Source: Chamaesiphon sp.
GTDB taxonomy: Bacteria; Cyanobacteriota; Cyanobacteriia; Cyanobacteriales; Chamaesiphonaceae
Direction of reading: 5' to 3'
Length of the DNA: 5,085 nt
NCBI GenBank assembly: GCA_026786125.1
Contig: JAJAYU010000274.1
Coordinates: forward strand, 1-5,085
Program-made: the position numbers and the translations under genes
Notes under the pieces: model-generated
Seen by the model: only the letters and a program-made list of their open reading frames with translations
The model's database searches: none
What the model was told of the DNA's origin: nothing
Part shown: positions 1 to 4,974 of the stretch, piece after piece
Layout: each line of letters begins with the position of its first letter
Numbering within the stretch: position 1 is the first letter of the stretch

Positions 1-4
1 ACTG

Positions 5-32
5 AGAGTTGAGTTGGGAGTTGGGAGTTAGG
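5..32. repeat. Heptanucleotide tandem repeat (STRR-like)
   Basis: Three adjacent 7-nt units, AGTTGGG at 12-18, AGTTGGG at 19-25 and AGTTAGG at 26-32, follow a partial unit (AGTTG, 7-11). Short tandem heptamers in gene gaps are typical of many filamentous and some unicellular cyanobacterial genomes. It lies about 145 nt upstream of serA; no function is implied. The array may extend left of the window. Confidence 0.75.
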
Positions 33-176
33 ACTACAGACAGGCAAGCATTTTCCCCATCTCTCTGTCTCCCATACCATTAATTAATATGAGGATCGAG
101 CCGCGAAATACTCCCTCTCATCGACGAATCCAGTTAGAATGTGCTATTGCACTAATCCTTTACCTTAACCGAACCT

Positions 177-314
177 GTGTCTAAAGTTCTTGTTTCCGAT
201 CCGATCGACCAAGCGGGGATTGATATCCTGCTCCAAGTTGCCCAAGTAGATGTCAGAATTGGCTTGCCTCCAGCAGAATTGGCGCAAATTATCGGCGACA
301 CGATGGGATTATGA
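177..314 (+). pseudogene. serA: 5' fragment of serA, cut off by a frameshift
   Basis: Reading from GTG at 177 gives 45 residues that begin VSKVLVSDPIDQAGIDIL and end IIGDTMGL before TGA at 312-314. The first 41 residues match the usual amino end of cyanobacterial 3-phosphoglycerate dehydrogenase (first strand and helix of the substrate-binding domain). The expected continuation is GD-Y-D-G-I-M-I-R-S. Inserting one T between 299 and 300 (GAC-TAC-GAT) restores exactly this and joins the main frame, giving a 527-residue protein, the normal family length. GTG 177 is the only plausible start: an in-frame TAA lies at 153-155, and no strong ribosome binding site is visible. The TGA overlaps the ATG at 311 as ATGA. 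It could be a sequencing or assembly error, a true mutation, or a split gene kept alive by reinitiation or a -1 slip. Confidence 0.8.
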
Positions 315-1759
315 TTCGATCGGAAACCCGTATTACCAAAGAAATTATTGAAGCTGCCACCAACCTCAAAATTATCGGTCGGGCAGGTGTTGGGGTCGAT
401 AACGTCGATGTCCCAGCGGCTACCCGTAAAGGGATTGTCGTAGTTAATTCCCCTGAAGGTAATACGATCGCCGCTGCTGAACATGCTTTAGCAATGATGC
501 TGTCAATGGCGCGATATATTCCTGAAGCTAACCAGTCAATGAAAGCTGGGCAATGGAATCGCAAACAATTTGTCGGGACTGAAGTTTACAAAAAAACTCT
601 CGGTGTAGTTGGACTGGGCAAAATCGGTTCCCACGTTGCCACTGTTGCCAAAGCACTGGGGATGAAATTATTAGCTTACGATCCATTTATTTCAGCCGAA
701 CGCGCCGAGCAATTAGGTTGTACGTTGGTTGATTTGGATACGATCTTCCGCCAATCCGACTACATTACGCTCCATATTCCCAAAACGCCAGAAACGGCTA
801 ACCTAATCAATGCCGAGACATTGGCGAAAATGAAGCCCCAAGCGCGGATCATCAACTGTGCTCGCGGCGGCATCATCGATGAATCTGCTCTAGCTCAAGC
901 TCTAAAGGACGGTACAATTGCAGGTGCGGCGATCGATGTCTATGCAGTCGAGCCACTCGGTGAATCTGAGTTGCGCTCATTGGGCAAAGAACTAGTCCTC
1001 ACGCCTCACTTAGGCGCGTCTACCGCCGAAGCTCAAGTCAATGTCGCCCTCGACGTTGCCGAACAGATTCGGGACGTATTGATGGGGCTACCAGCCCGCT
1101 CTGCGGTAAATATTCCAGGCTTACACCCTGATGCACTCCAACAGTTGAAGCCCTATCTGCAACTGGCTGAAACCCTCGGCAATATGGTCAGTCAACTAGC
1201 TGGCGGACGGATCAACGATCTTCAAATTGGCTTATATGGCGATCTCGCCGAGCAACAAACTAAACCAATTATTACCGCCGCGCTCAAAGGTTTATTGTTT
1301 CCAGCCCTGCGGGAACGAGTAAACTATGTCAATGCCGGAATTGAAGCAAAAGAACGCGGTATTCATGTCTCTGAAACTCGTGATGCTTCGGTGCGAGACT
1401 ATGCCGCAACCCTCAAGCTAACAGCGAAGGGTTCTTTGGGTCAACATTCAGTTACGGGAGCATTATTAGGTGATTCCGAACTCCGAATTACCAGCGTTGA
1501 TGATTTTCCAGTTAACGTCGCACCGACTGAAAATATGCTCTTTACCGTGCATAAAGATGTGCCTGGAATTATTGGGATTATTGGTTCGCTCTTGGGCAAG
1601 TTCAATGTCAATATTGCCAGTATGCAAGTTGGGCGCAAAATCGTCCGTGGCGATGCTGTCATGGTGTTGAGCATCGACGATCCTTTACCCGATGGGATTT
1701 TGGCAGAAATCAAACAAGTAACGGGAATTAGTGATGCTTATACTGTCACGCTAACTTAA
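311..1759 (+). CDS. serA: D-3-phosphoglycerate dehydrogenase, main body (lacks first ~45 residues in this frame)
   Basis: SerA oxidises 3-phosphoglycerate with NAD+ to 3-phosphohydroxypyruvate, the first step of the phosphorylated serine pathway, in the cytoplasm. Numbering from ATG 311 (482 residues), the protein shows the remainder of the substrate-binding domain (IIGRAGVGVDNVD, 21-33), a Rossmann NAD site with G101-x-G103-x-x-G106 and acidic D124 at the end of the next strand, and the catalytic set R185 (NCARGG), E214 (VEP) and H233 (TPHLGAST). An ASB (allosteric substrate-binding) domain covers about 275-400, and a C-terminal ACT domain about 405-482 (HKDVPGIIGIIG). This is the long, ACT-containing form that can be feedback-inhibited by serine. 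ATG 311 is internal: it equals Met46 of the family protein, so this frame alone would lack the first beta-alpha-beta part of the substrate domain. The rest is free of stops and fully conserved in its motifs, arguing for a recent break or a sequence error. prmA follows on the same strand after 156 nt. Confidence 0.93.
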   Translation: MIRSETRITKEIIEAATNLKIIGRAGVGVDNVDVPAATRKGIVVVNSPEGNTIAAAEHALAMMLSMARYIPEANQSMKAGQWNRKQFVGTEVYKKTLGVVGLGKIGSHVATVAKALGMKLLAYDPFISAERAEQLGCTLVDLDTIFRQSDYITLHIPKTPETANLINAETLAKMKPQARIINCARGGIIDESALAQALKDGTIAGAAIDVYAVEPLGESELRSLGKELVLTPHLGASTAEAQVNVALDVAEQIRDVLMGLPARSAVNIPGLHPDALQQLKPYLQLAETLGNMVSQLAGGRINDLQIGLYGDLAEQQTKPIITAALKGLLFPALRERVNYVNAGIEAKERGIHVSETRDASVRDYAATLKLTAKGSLGQHSVTGALLGDSELRITSVDDFPVNVAPTENMLFTVHKDVPGIIGIIGSLLGKFNVNIASMQVGRKIVRGDAVMVLSIDDPLPDGILAEIKQVTGISDAYTVTLT

Positions 1760-1824
1760 GTTGATTGTTGATCGTTAGTAATTGAATTCATAGGGATCTT
1801 ACTAATTTAGATGTCCACTATGGT

Positions 1825-1859
1825 ACTGTGGTGATGAGAAATTAACTCATCATCACAGT
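1825..1859 (+). terminator. Stem-loop after serA, possible terminator or processing hairpin
   Basis: Arms ACTGTGGTGATGAG (1825-1838) and CTCATCATCACAGT (1846-1859) form a 14-bp stem with one G-U pair and a 7-nt AAATTAA loop. It lies 66 nt past the serA stop and 57 nt before prmA. No U-run follows directly (TATTATCTAG), so it is not a textbook intrinsic terminator. It may end or stabilise the serA message, or be a leader structure of prmA. Confidence 0.5.
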
Positions 1860-1860
1860 T

Positions 1861-1880
1861 ATTATCTAGACTTAGATAGT
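1861..1880 (+). other. Second small stem-loop in the serA-prmA gap
   Basis: ATTATCTA (1861-1868) pairs with TAGATAGT (1873-1880) around a GACT loop: 8 bp with one G-U pair. It starts one base after the larger hairpin, and a T-run lies at 1890-1895, ten bases after the stem. The pair of hairpins followed by Ts could act together in termination, but the spacing is wider than in standard intrinsic terminators. Confidence 0.35.
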
Positions 1881-1915
1881 TATTAGAACTTTTTTATACA
1901 CAGATACTTGGAATC

Positions 1916-2803
1916 ATGTCTAATAGCTGGTGGGAAATCAAAATTGAGTGCGTAGCCGATCTAGAAGAAAGTATCTTTTGGAGACTGAGCGAATTTGGGT
2001 GCAAAGGAATGTCTACCCAACAACTGGGTAGTGAAATTTTGATTGCGGCTTATATCTCTCAAGCTCAAGTCAAATTATTGGAAGTATCCGATCTCTCCTT
2101 GCAATTTGAGGAGGATGCGCGGGCAATTGGTTGCGCTTTGCCAATCACTAAGTGCAGTCTAATTGATGAAGAAGATTGGTCGAGTAGCTGGAAACAACAT
2201 TGGCAGCCACAACCAATTGGCGATAGATTATTAATTAATCCTGCGTGGATTGAGCCACCTACAGATTCCGATCGAATTATTCTGACCCTAGATCCTGGAG
2301 TTGCTTTTGGCACAGGTACTCATGCGACTACTCAATTGTGTCTAGAAGCTCTCGAAATGCGCCTCCAACCTGGATCAAACTTGACGATCGCTGATATTGG
2401 CTGCGGATCTGGTATTCTTTCTACAGCCGCATTATTGTTGGGTGCTGTGCAAGTTTATGCTGTTGATAATGACCCATTAGCGGTCAAAGCAACTGGCGAA
2501 AATCGCGATCTCAATCTGATCCCAACTGAAAAATTAATCGTCGATCTCGGCAGTATCGATCAACTTCAGGCGATAATTCCTGAACCTGTTGATGGTTTTG
2601 TTTGCAATATTTTAGCAGACGTGATTATGGAACTTGCGCCGTCGATGGCTGCACTTGTCAAACCAAAAGGTTGGGCAATTTTGAGCGGGATTTTATCTAG
2701 CCAAGTAGCTGATGTTTCCAATGTGATGGAAAAGCAAGGTTGGATCGTTGGGACAGTCTGGAATCGTCAGGAGTGGAGTTGTATTAATCTTAAGCATAAG
2801 TAA
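1916..2803 (+). CDS. prmA: Ribosomal protein L11 methyltransferase
   Basis: PrmA uses S-adenosylmethionine to trimethylate lysines and the amino end of ribosomal protein L11 in the cytoplasm. The product has 295 residues, close to E. coli PrmA (293). An N-terminal L11-recognition region occupies about 1-80 and begins MSNSWWEIK, as in other cyanobacterial PrmA proteins. The catalytic Rossmann domain spans about 115-295: the PrmA signature GTGTHATT is at 132-139, SAM motif I IADIGCGSG at 158-166, the acidic motif II residue D184 in AVDND, and the active-site NILA segment at 231-234. ATG 1916 is chosen because it gives the conserved family start; only a weak GGA precedes it and no strong Shine-Dalgarno site is seen. 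It lies downstream of serA on the same strand, and the 156-nt gap with hairpins makes separate transcription possible. No truncation or missing motif was seen. Functional identity is very likely. Confidence 0.96.
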   Translation: MSNSWWEIKIECVADLEESIFWRLSEFGCKGMSTQQLGSEILIAAYISQAQVKLLEVSDLSLQFEEDARAIGCALPITKCSLIDEEDWSSSWKQHWQPQPIGDRLLINPAWIEPPTDSDRIILTLDPGVAFGTGTHATTQLCLEALEMRLQPGSNLTIADIGCGSGILSTAALLLGAVQVYAVDNDPLAVKATGENRDLNLIPTEKLIVDLGSIDQLQAIIPEPVDGFVCNILADVIMELAPSMAALVKPKGWAILSGILSSQVADVSNVMEKQGWIVGTVWNRQEWSCINLKHK

Positions 2804-2897
2804 GGGGATAGGGGATAGAGATTAGGATCATAGAAGCGCATTTTAAGACAGTTGCGTTATTCTCAACTCTACCCTATTCTCTATTCCCTAACCCATA
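2804..2897. repeat. Inverted heptamer arrays between convergent prmA and trmB
   Basis: Directly after the prmA stop come GGGGATA, GGGGATA and GAGATTA (2804-2824). On the other side, TACCCTA, TTCTCTA and TTCCCTA (2870-2890) form a 7-nt array in the opposite orientation. The arms 2809-2821 and 2878-2890 pair over 13 positions with one G-U, enclosing 56 nt. The right array includes the trmB stop codon (complement of 2881-2883). The arrangement could let RNA from either gene fold at its 3' end, so a bidirectional terminator role is possible, but no U-run supports it. Confidence 0.6.
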
Positions 2898-3513
2898 TTG
2901 CTCGATGAACAGGTAAACCCTTATTCAAGGTTGCTACTTCGCGCTCCGTCGGTATACCCAATGGATTCGGTTCGATCCACTCTGATTGAGTGCGGCGAAA
3001 AGCAGGATTTTCGCTAAATCTGTCGCACATTTCTTGAGCAACCCATTCCAGATCTGACTGAAGAAATACTTCGCCACCACTAGGTAAATAACGGGCGATA
3101 TCGTTGACTAATTCTGGTTGAACCACGCGTCGTTTTGCGTGTCTAGTTTTAAAGCAGGGATCTGGATATTGAATACTGATCCGCCGCAATTTTTCAGTGG
3201 GGAGAGATGCGAGCAGGGTAGCGAGTGATGTATTAATATTGCCAAATACATAGTGAAGATTGGTCAAATTTGCGTCATCCCGCTTTTGATTGGCGTGAGT
3301 GACTAGAGCTTCACGGATTTCAATCCCTAAACAGTTCCACTCTGGATTGTGTTGTGCCAACTCCAGTAAAAATCGTCCATAAGCTGCGCCAATATCTAGA
3401 TGAATCGGTACCGTCAAATCTGGATAAACTACCGACCAATCGGGCGGAACCAGTGACTCTTTGTAGATAATGCTGAGTGGATTGACATGCTGTCTGACTT
3501 TGATCCGAGACAT
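2881..3513 (-). CDS. trmB: tRNA (guanine-N7-)-methyltransferase
   Basis: TrmB makes 7-methylguanosine at position 46 of the tRNA variable loop, using S-adenosylmethionine. The product has 210 residues, within the usual bacterial range. Motifs in order: the SAM-binding LDIGAAYGRF at 39-48, GIEIR at 63-67 (acidic residue contacting SAM ribose), the family signature around PDP (117-119) continuing FKTRHAKRRVVQPE (121-134), GGEVFLQSDLEWV at 146-158, and the C-terminal TEREVATLNKG region at 189-199 that closes the active site. Start ATG at 3513 gives MSRIKVRQHVNPLS, a typical cyanobacterial beginning. Two departures from the family consensus I know are visible: the Trp that normally follows PDP is Cys120, and the usual GCARG-like loop reads GAAYG. 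It converges with prmA; the last codons and TAG stop fall inside a heptamer repeat. Identity is secure; full activity is inferred. Confidence 0.95.
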   Translation of the reverse strand: MSRIKVRQHVNPLSIIYKESLVPPDWSVVYPDLTVPIHLDIGAAYGRFLLELAQHNPEWNCLGIEIREALVTHANQKRDDANLTNLHYVFGNINTSLATLLASLPTEKLRRISIQYPDPCFKTRHAKRRVVQPELVNDIARYLPSGGEVFLQSDLEWVAQEMCDRFSENPAFRRTQSEWIEPNPLGIPTEREVATLNKGLPVHRAIWVRE

Positions 3514-3523
3514 GAAGCTAAAG

Positions 3524-3551
3524 ATAGTATAAGTAATAAATTGAGCGTAAA
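3524..3551 (-). promoter_or_regulatory. Possible trmB promoter
   Basis: On the minus strand TTTACG (3551-3546) and TACTAT (3529-3524) are 16 nt apart, each matching the sigma-70 consensus at four of six positions. The -10 box ends about 10 nt before the trmB ATG, so a transcript would be nearly leaderless. This is a weak, pattern-based call. Confidence 0.25.
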
Positions 3552-3569
3552 GTCCCTAAAACAAATCGA

Positions 3570-3616
3570 GCTAGCAAATTTTTGATTGCTACAGCAGTAG
3601 TCAAAAATTTGCTAGC
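3570..3616 (-). terminator. Perfect 16-bp inverted repeat, likely 3' hairpin of the abrB message
   Basis: GCTAGCAAATTTTTGA (3570-3585) and TCAAAAATTTGCTAGC (3601-3616) are exact reverse complements. The 15-nt interval contains a further CTAC/GTAG stem (3589-3592 with 3597-3600) around AGCA, so the whole folds as one long hairpin with a 3-nt bulge. On the minus strand it lies about 80 nt past the abrB stop and is followed by a T-rich stretch (TCGATTTGTTTTAG), which fits a terminator between abrB and trmB. The perfect symmetry would also fit a small mobile palindromic element. Confidence 0.55.
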
Positions 3617-3696
3617 AAGATAGAGAAATAGCAATTCTCCAAGGAAACCAGCTACCCCAGATACATTAAATGACTGATGCAAAAGATCTTTTAGAC

Positions 3697-4083
3697 CTAT
3701 TCTTCACCGTCTTTTTCCACTTGCTTGAGATGAATGTGCTTGCGTCCGAGGGTAATCTCAAATACATCGCCTTCTTTTAAGCCCATTTGCTTGGTATAAG
3801 CAGCACCAATCAGTAAGTTCTTATTCGATTGAACAGTAATTTTATAGCTGGCACTGCGACCACCACGACCGCCACCAACAGATTTGCTGTCTAATTCAAT
3901 GCCTTCAGCATCGATCATCGCGGTCAAAAACTTCATCATGTTAACGCGCTCGACACCGTTCTTAGTTTCGGTGAAGTAGCCGCATTCACGCGCCTTATCT
4001 TCTTTGCTGGTATTACCGAGGTCTTTGACTTTTTGAAGTAGTTCTTCGCCAACTAGTGGTTCAATATTTTTCTTATTACTCAT
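3697..4083 (-). CDS. cyAbrB-family transcriptional regulator
   Basis: The protein belongs to the cyanobacterial AbrB-like regulators, DNA-binding proteins that control carbon/nitrogen balance, hydrogenase and other genes. From ATG at 4083 it has 128 residues. The N-terminal part (about 8-60; EPLVGEELLQKVKDLG, then ECGYFTETKNG and RVNMMKFL) is the cyanobacteria-specific region. A glycine/arginine linker GGGRGGRS (70-77) follows, then the C-terminal AbrB swapped-hairpin domain (about 79-121; LIGAAYTKQMGLKEGDVFEI, then LGRKHIHLKQ) and an acidic tail. ATG 4083 is preferred to the in-frame TTG at 4098: it gives the usual family beginning and puts the only cysteine at residue 34, the position I recall for the glutathionylated Cys of Synechocystis AbrB2. 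The linker and the EPLVGEELL start suggest the cyAbrB2 branch rather than cyAbrB1, but I am unsure. It is divergent from the Rrf2 gene and upstream of trmB on the same strand, separated by a hairpin. Confidence 0.9.
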   Translation of the reverse strand: MSNKKNIEPLVGEELLQKVKDLGNTSKEDKARECGYFTETKNGVERVNMMKFLTAMIDAEGIELDSKSVGGGRGGRSASYKITVQSNKNLLIGAAYTKQMGLKEGDVFEITLGRKHIHLKQVEKDGEE

Positions 4084-4187
4084 CAACTTAGATTTCAATC
4101 TAGAGGGTCTAACGCTATCCGGCGTTGCGGTTTTGCTAACCTAGACCTGCAATTAGTTATTGGAGGTTGCTATTAGCACTTATCTCC

Positions 4188-4217
4188 ATAGTACACTGAT
4201 TAGAAGAATTTTGTGAA
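4188..4217 (-). promoter_or_regulatory. Possible cyAbrB promoter
   Basis: On the minus strand TTCACA (4217-4212, five of six matches to TTGACA) is followed after 18 nt by TACTAT (4193-4188, four of six to TATAAT). It would give a leader of roughly 100 nt before the ATG at 4083. Pattern-based only. Confidence 0.35.
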
Positions 4218-4340
4218 CTATCTCTACCAGAAATCTCATCTTTTTTAGAGCGAAACGAAACTTCAGTTCAAATATCAGGTGAAGCGTAAATAGTAGTTGG
4301 TAAGGAGTGGCTAGTAGTGAAAATCTTTTTGCTAAAATAT

Positions 4341-4371
4341 CGATCAATAGATTCATCTGTAATCTTGATCG
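4341..4371 (+). promoter_or_regulatory. Bulged inverted repeat upstream of the Rrf2 gene
   Basis: CGATCAA (4341-4347) plus GATT (4350-4353) mirrors AATC (4361-4364) plus TTGATCG (4365-4371). This makes 11 paired positions with a 2-nt TA bulge and a 7-nt CATCTGT interval. The symmetry extends outward as ATA/TAT (4338-4340 side and 4373-4375 side) across one mismatch. It lies 84-114 nt before the ATG at 4455. It may be an operator for a dimeric regulator or a leader hairpin; a TATAAC box at 4373-4378 sits directly beside it. Confidence 0.4.
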
Positions 4372-4434
4372 TTATAACTAGTAGAGTCTGTTAGGATCGT
4401 TAAAGATTTAGTGTCAGAGCAAAAAGGCCAGCAG

Positions 4435-4458
4435 ATGAAACAGCCAGCACAAATATGA
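4435..4458 (+). CDS. Possible 7-codon leader ORF overlapping the Rrf2 start
   Basis: ATG at 4435 opens MKQPAQI and ends at TGA 4456-4458, which overlaps the Rrf2 ATG (4455) as ATGA. AAAAAGG (4421-4427) sits about 7 nt upstream, a better ribosome binding site than anything directly before 4455. It could couple translation to the downstream gene. Such a short frame can easily occur by chance. Confidence 0.2.
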   Translation: MKQPAQI

Positions 4459-4907
4459 AACTGACTACTCGCGGACATTACAGCGTTAAGGCAATGCTAG
4501 ATCTCAGTTTACAACCGAATTATGGCCCAGCTTCAGTAACTGCGATCGCCCATCGTCAATATTTACCAATTCCCTACCTCGAAAAGTTATTAATCGAATT
4601 GCGACGAGCTGGATTGGTTGAGTCAATTCGGGGGGTAAATGGTGGTTATAAACTTGCAAAAAACCCTACCCAAATTGCTCTGAGTGATATCTTAGTAGCA
4701 GTTGGTGAATCAATGGTAGTCGATCGATCTGAGGACAATCGATCTCTTAGTGATAATTTAGCCACCGATTGGGTCACACAAATGCTCTGGCGCAGACTCA
4801 ACGAAAAGCTCCAAGCAGCTCTAGCAAGTATTTCCCTTGCAGATCTCTACTACGATGCTCGGAGTTGGCAAGCAGCCCAGGGAGAGGTGACAAATTATAT
4901 TATTTAG
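4455..4907 (+). CDS. Rrf2-family transcriptional regulator, cysteine-free
   Basis: The 150-residue protein has the Rrf2 winged-helix start (MKLTTRGHYSVKAMLDL, 1-17), a recognition-helix region with YLEKLLIELRRAGLV (41-55), and the wing SIRGVNGGYKLAK (57-69), all standard for the family. Unlike IscR or RsrR it has no cysteine at all; the loop after helix 5 (VVDRSEDNRSLSDNL, 88-102) lacks the three Cys that hold an iron-sulfur cluster. The rest of the C-terminal half (TDWVTQMLWRRLNEKLQ, then ISLADLYYDARSWQ) strongly resembles the Synechocystis Slr0846 type, which I recall as an Rrf2 regulator needed for psaAB (photosystem I) expression. The length matches that group (about 150). The start at 4455 gives the canonical MKLTTRG amino end. 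It probably acts as a cytoplasmic homodimer. Its own ligand or signal cannot be read from the sequence. Family is certain; orthology to Slr0846 is likely but from memory. Confidence 0.92.
   Translation: MKLTTRGHYSVKAMLDLSLQPNYGPASVTAIAHRQYLPIPYLEKLLIELRRAGLVESIRGVNGGYKLAKNPTQIALSDILVAVGESMVVDRSEDNRSLSDNLATDWVTQMLWRRLNEKLQAALASISLADLYYDARSWQAAQGEVTNYII
4542..4549. repeat. HIP1 octamer
   Basis: GCGATCGC, the highly iterated palindrome of cyanobacteria, occurs once, inside the Rrf2 gene. CGATCG cores are also seen elsewhere, for example in serA and prmA. One copy in 5 kb is a modest density. Confidence 0.85.
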
Positions 4908-4911
4908 AGTT

Positions 4912-4935
4912 GGGGGACTGGGAGACTGGGAGACT
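4912..4935. repeat. Octanucleotide tandem repeat after the Rrf2 gene
   Basis: Units GGGGGACT, GGGAGACT and GGGAGACT lie head to tail (4912-4935), starting four bases past the Rrf2 stop. The composition resembles the heptamer array at the left window edge, but the period is 8. Confidence 0.75.
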
Positions 4936-4946
4936 GAATTATTAAG

Positions 4947-4974
4947 CCACCATCCACCATTCACTATCCACACT
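4947..4974. repeat. Heptanucleotide tandem repeat CCACCAT
   Basis: Units CCACCAT (4947-4953), CCACCAT (4954-4960), TCACTAT (4961-4967) and CCACACT (4968-4974) form a decaying 7-nt array. It is of the STRR class seen in cyanobacterial gene gaps. Confidence 0.65.

Larger units (their letters stand above)
4084..4454. other. Divergent 371-nt control region between cyAbrB and Rrf2 genes
   Basis: This gap holds the start regions of two regulator genes reading apart. I see no complete gene in it beyond a 7-codon mini-ORF at 4435-4458. It contains a possible abrB promoter on the minus strand (4188-4217), a bulged inverted repeat (4341-4371), the 8-nt direct repeat GATCGTTA at 4367-4374 and 4395-4402, and a purine-rich AAAAAGG at 4421-4427. 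No riboswitch or tRNA-like fold was recognised. Confidence 0.6.

Noticed and set aside
141..152. GTGC-TATT-GCAC mini palindrome and TAGAAT box ahead of serA
   Set aside because: The stem is only 4 bp, and no -35 element at proper spacing accompanies TAGAAT, so neither is reported as a promoter or operator.
152..564. Two minus-strand open frames of 110 and 91 codons opposite serA
   Set aside because: They lie antisense to strongly conserved SerA coding sequence, show no recognisable domain, and are explained as shadow frames.
1441..1713. Minus-strand 90-codon frame and overlapping plus-strand 66-codon frame (1470-1670)
   Set aside because: Both overlap the SerA ASB/ACT region in other frames and have no family features.
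2065..2313. Minus-strand 82-codon frame inside prmA
   Set aside because: Antisense shadow of PrmA; no motif and no supporting start signal.
3681..3692. AAAAGATCTTTT palindrome just past the abrB stop
   Set aside because: A 12-nt palindrome without a loop cannot form a useful terminator hairpin; it is common by chance in AT-rich gaps.
4084..4098. Longer cyAbrB start at TTG 4098 (five extra residues)
   Set aside because: The ATG at 4083 gives the usual family start and places the single Cys at residue 34; no better ribosome site favours TTG.
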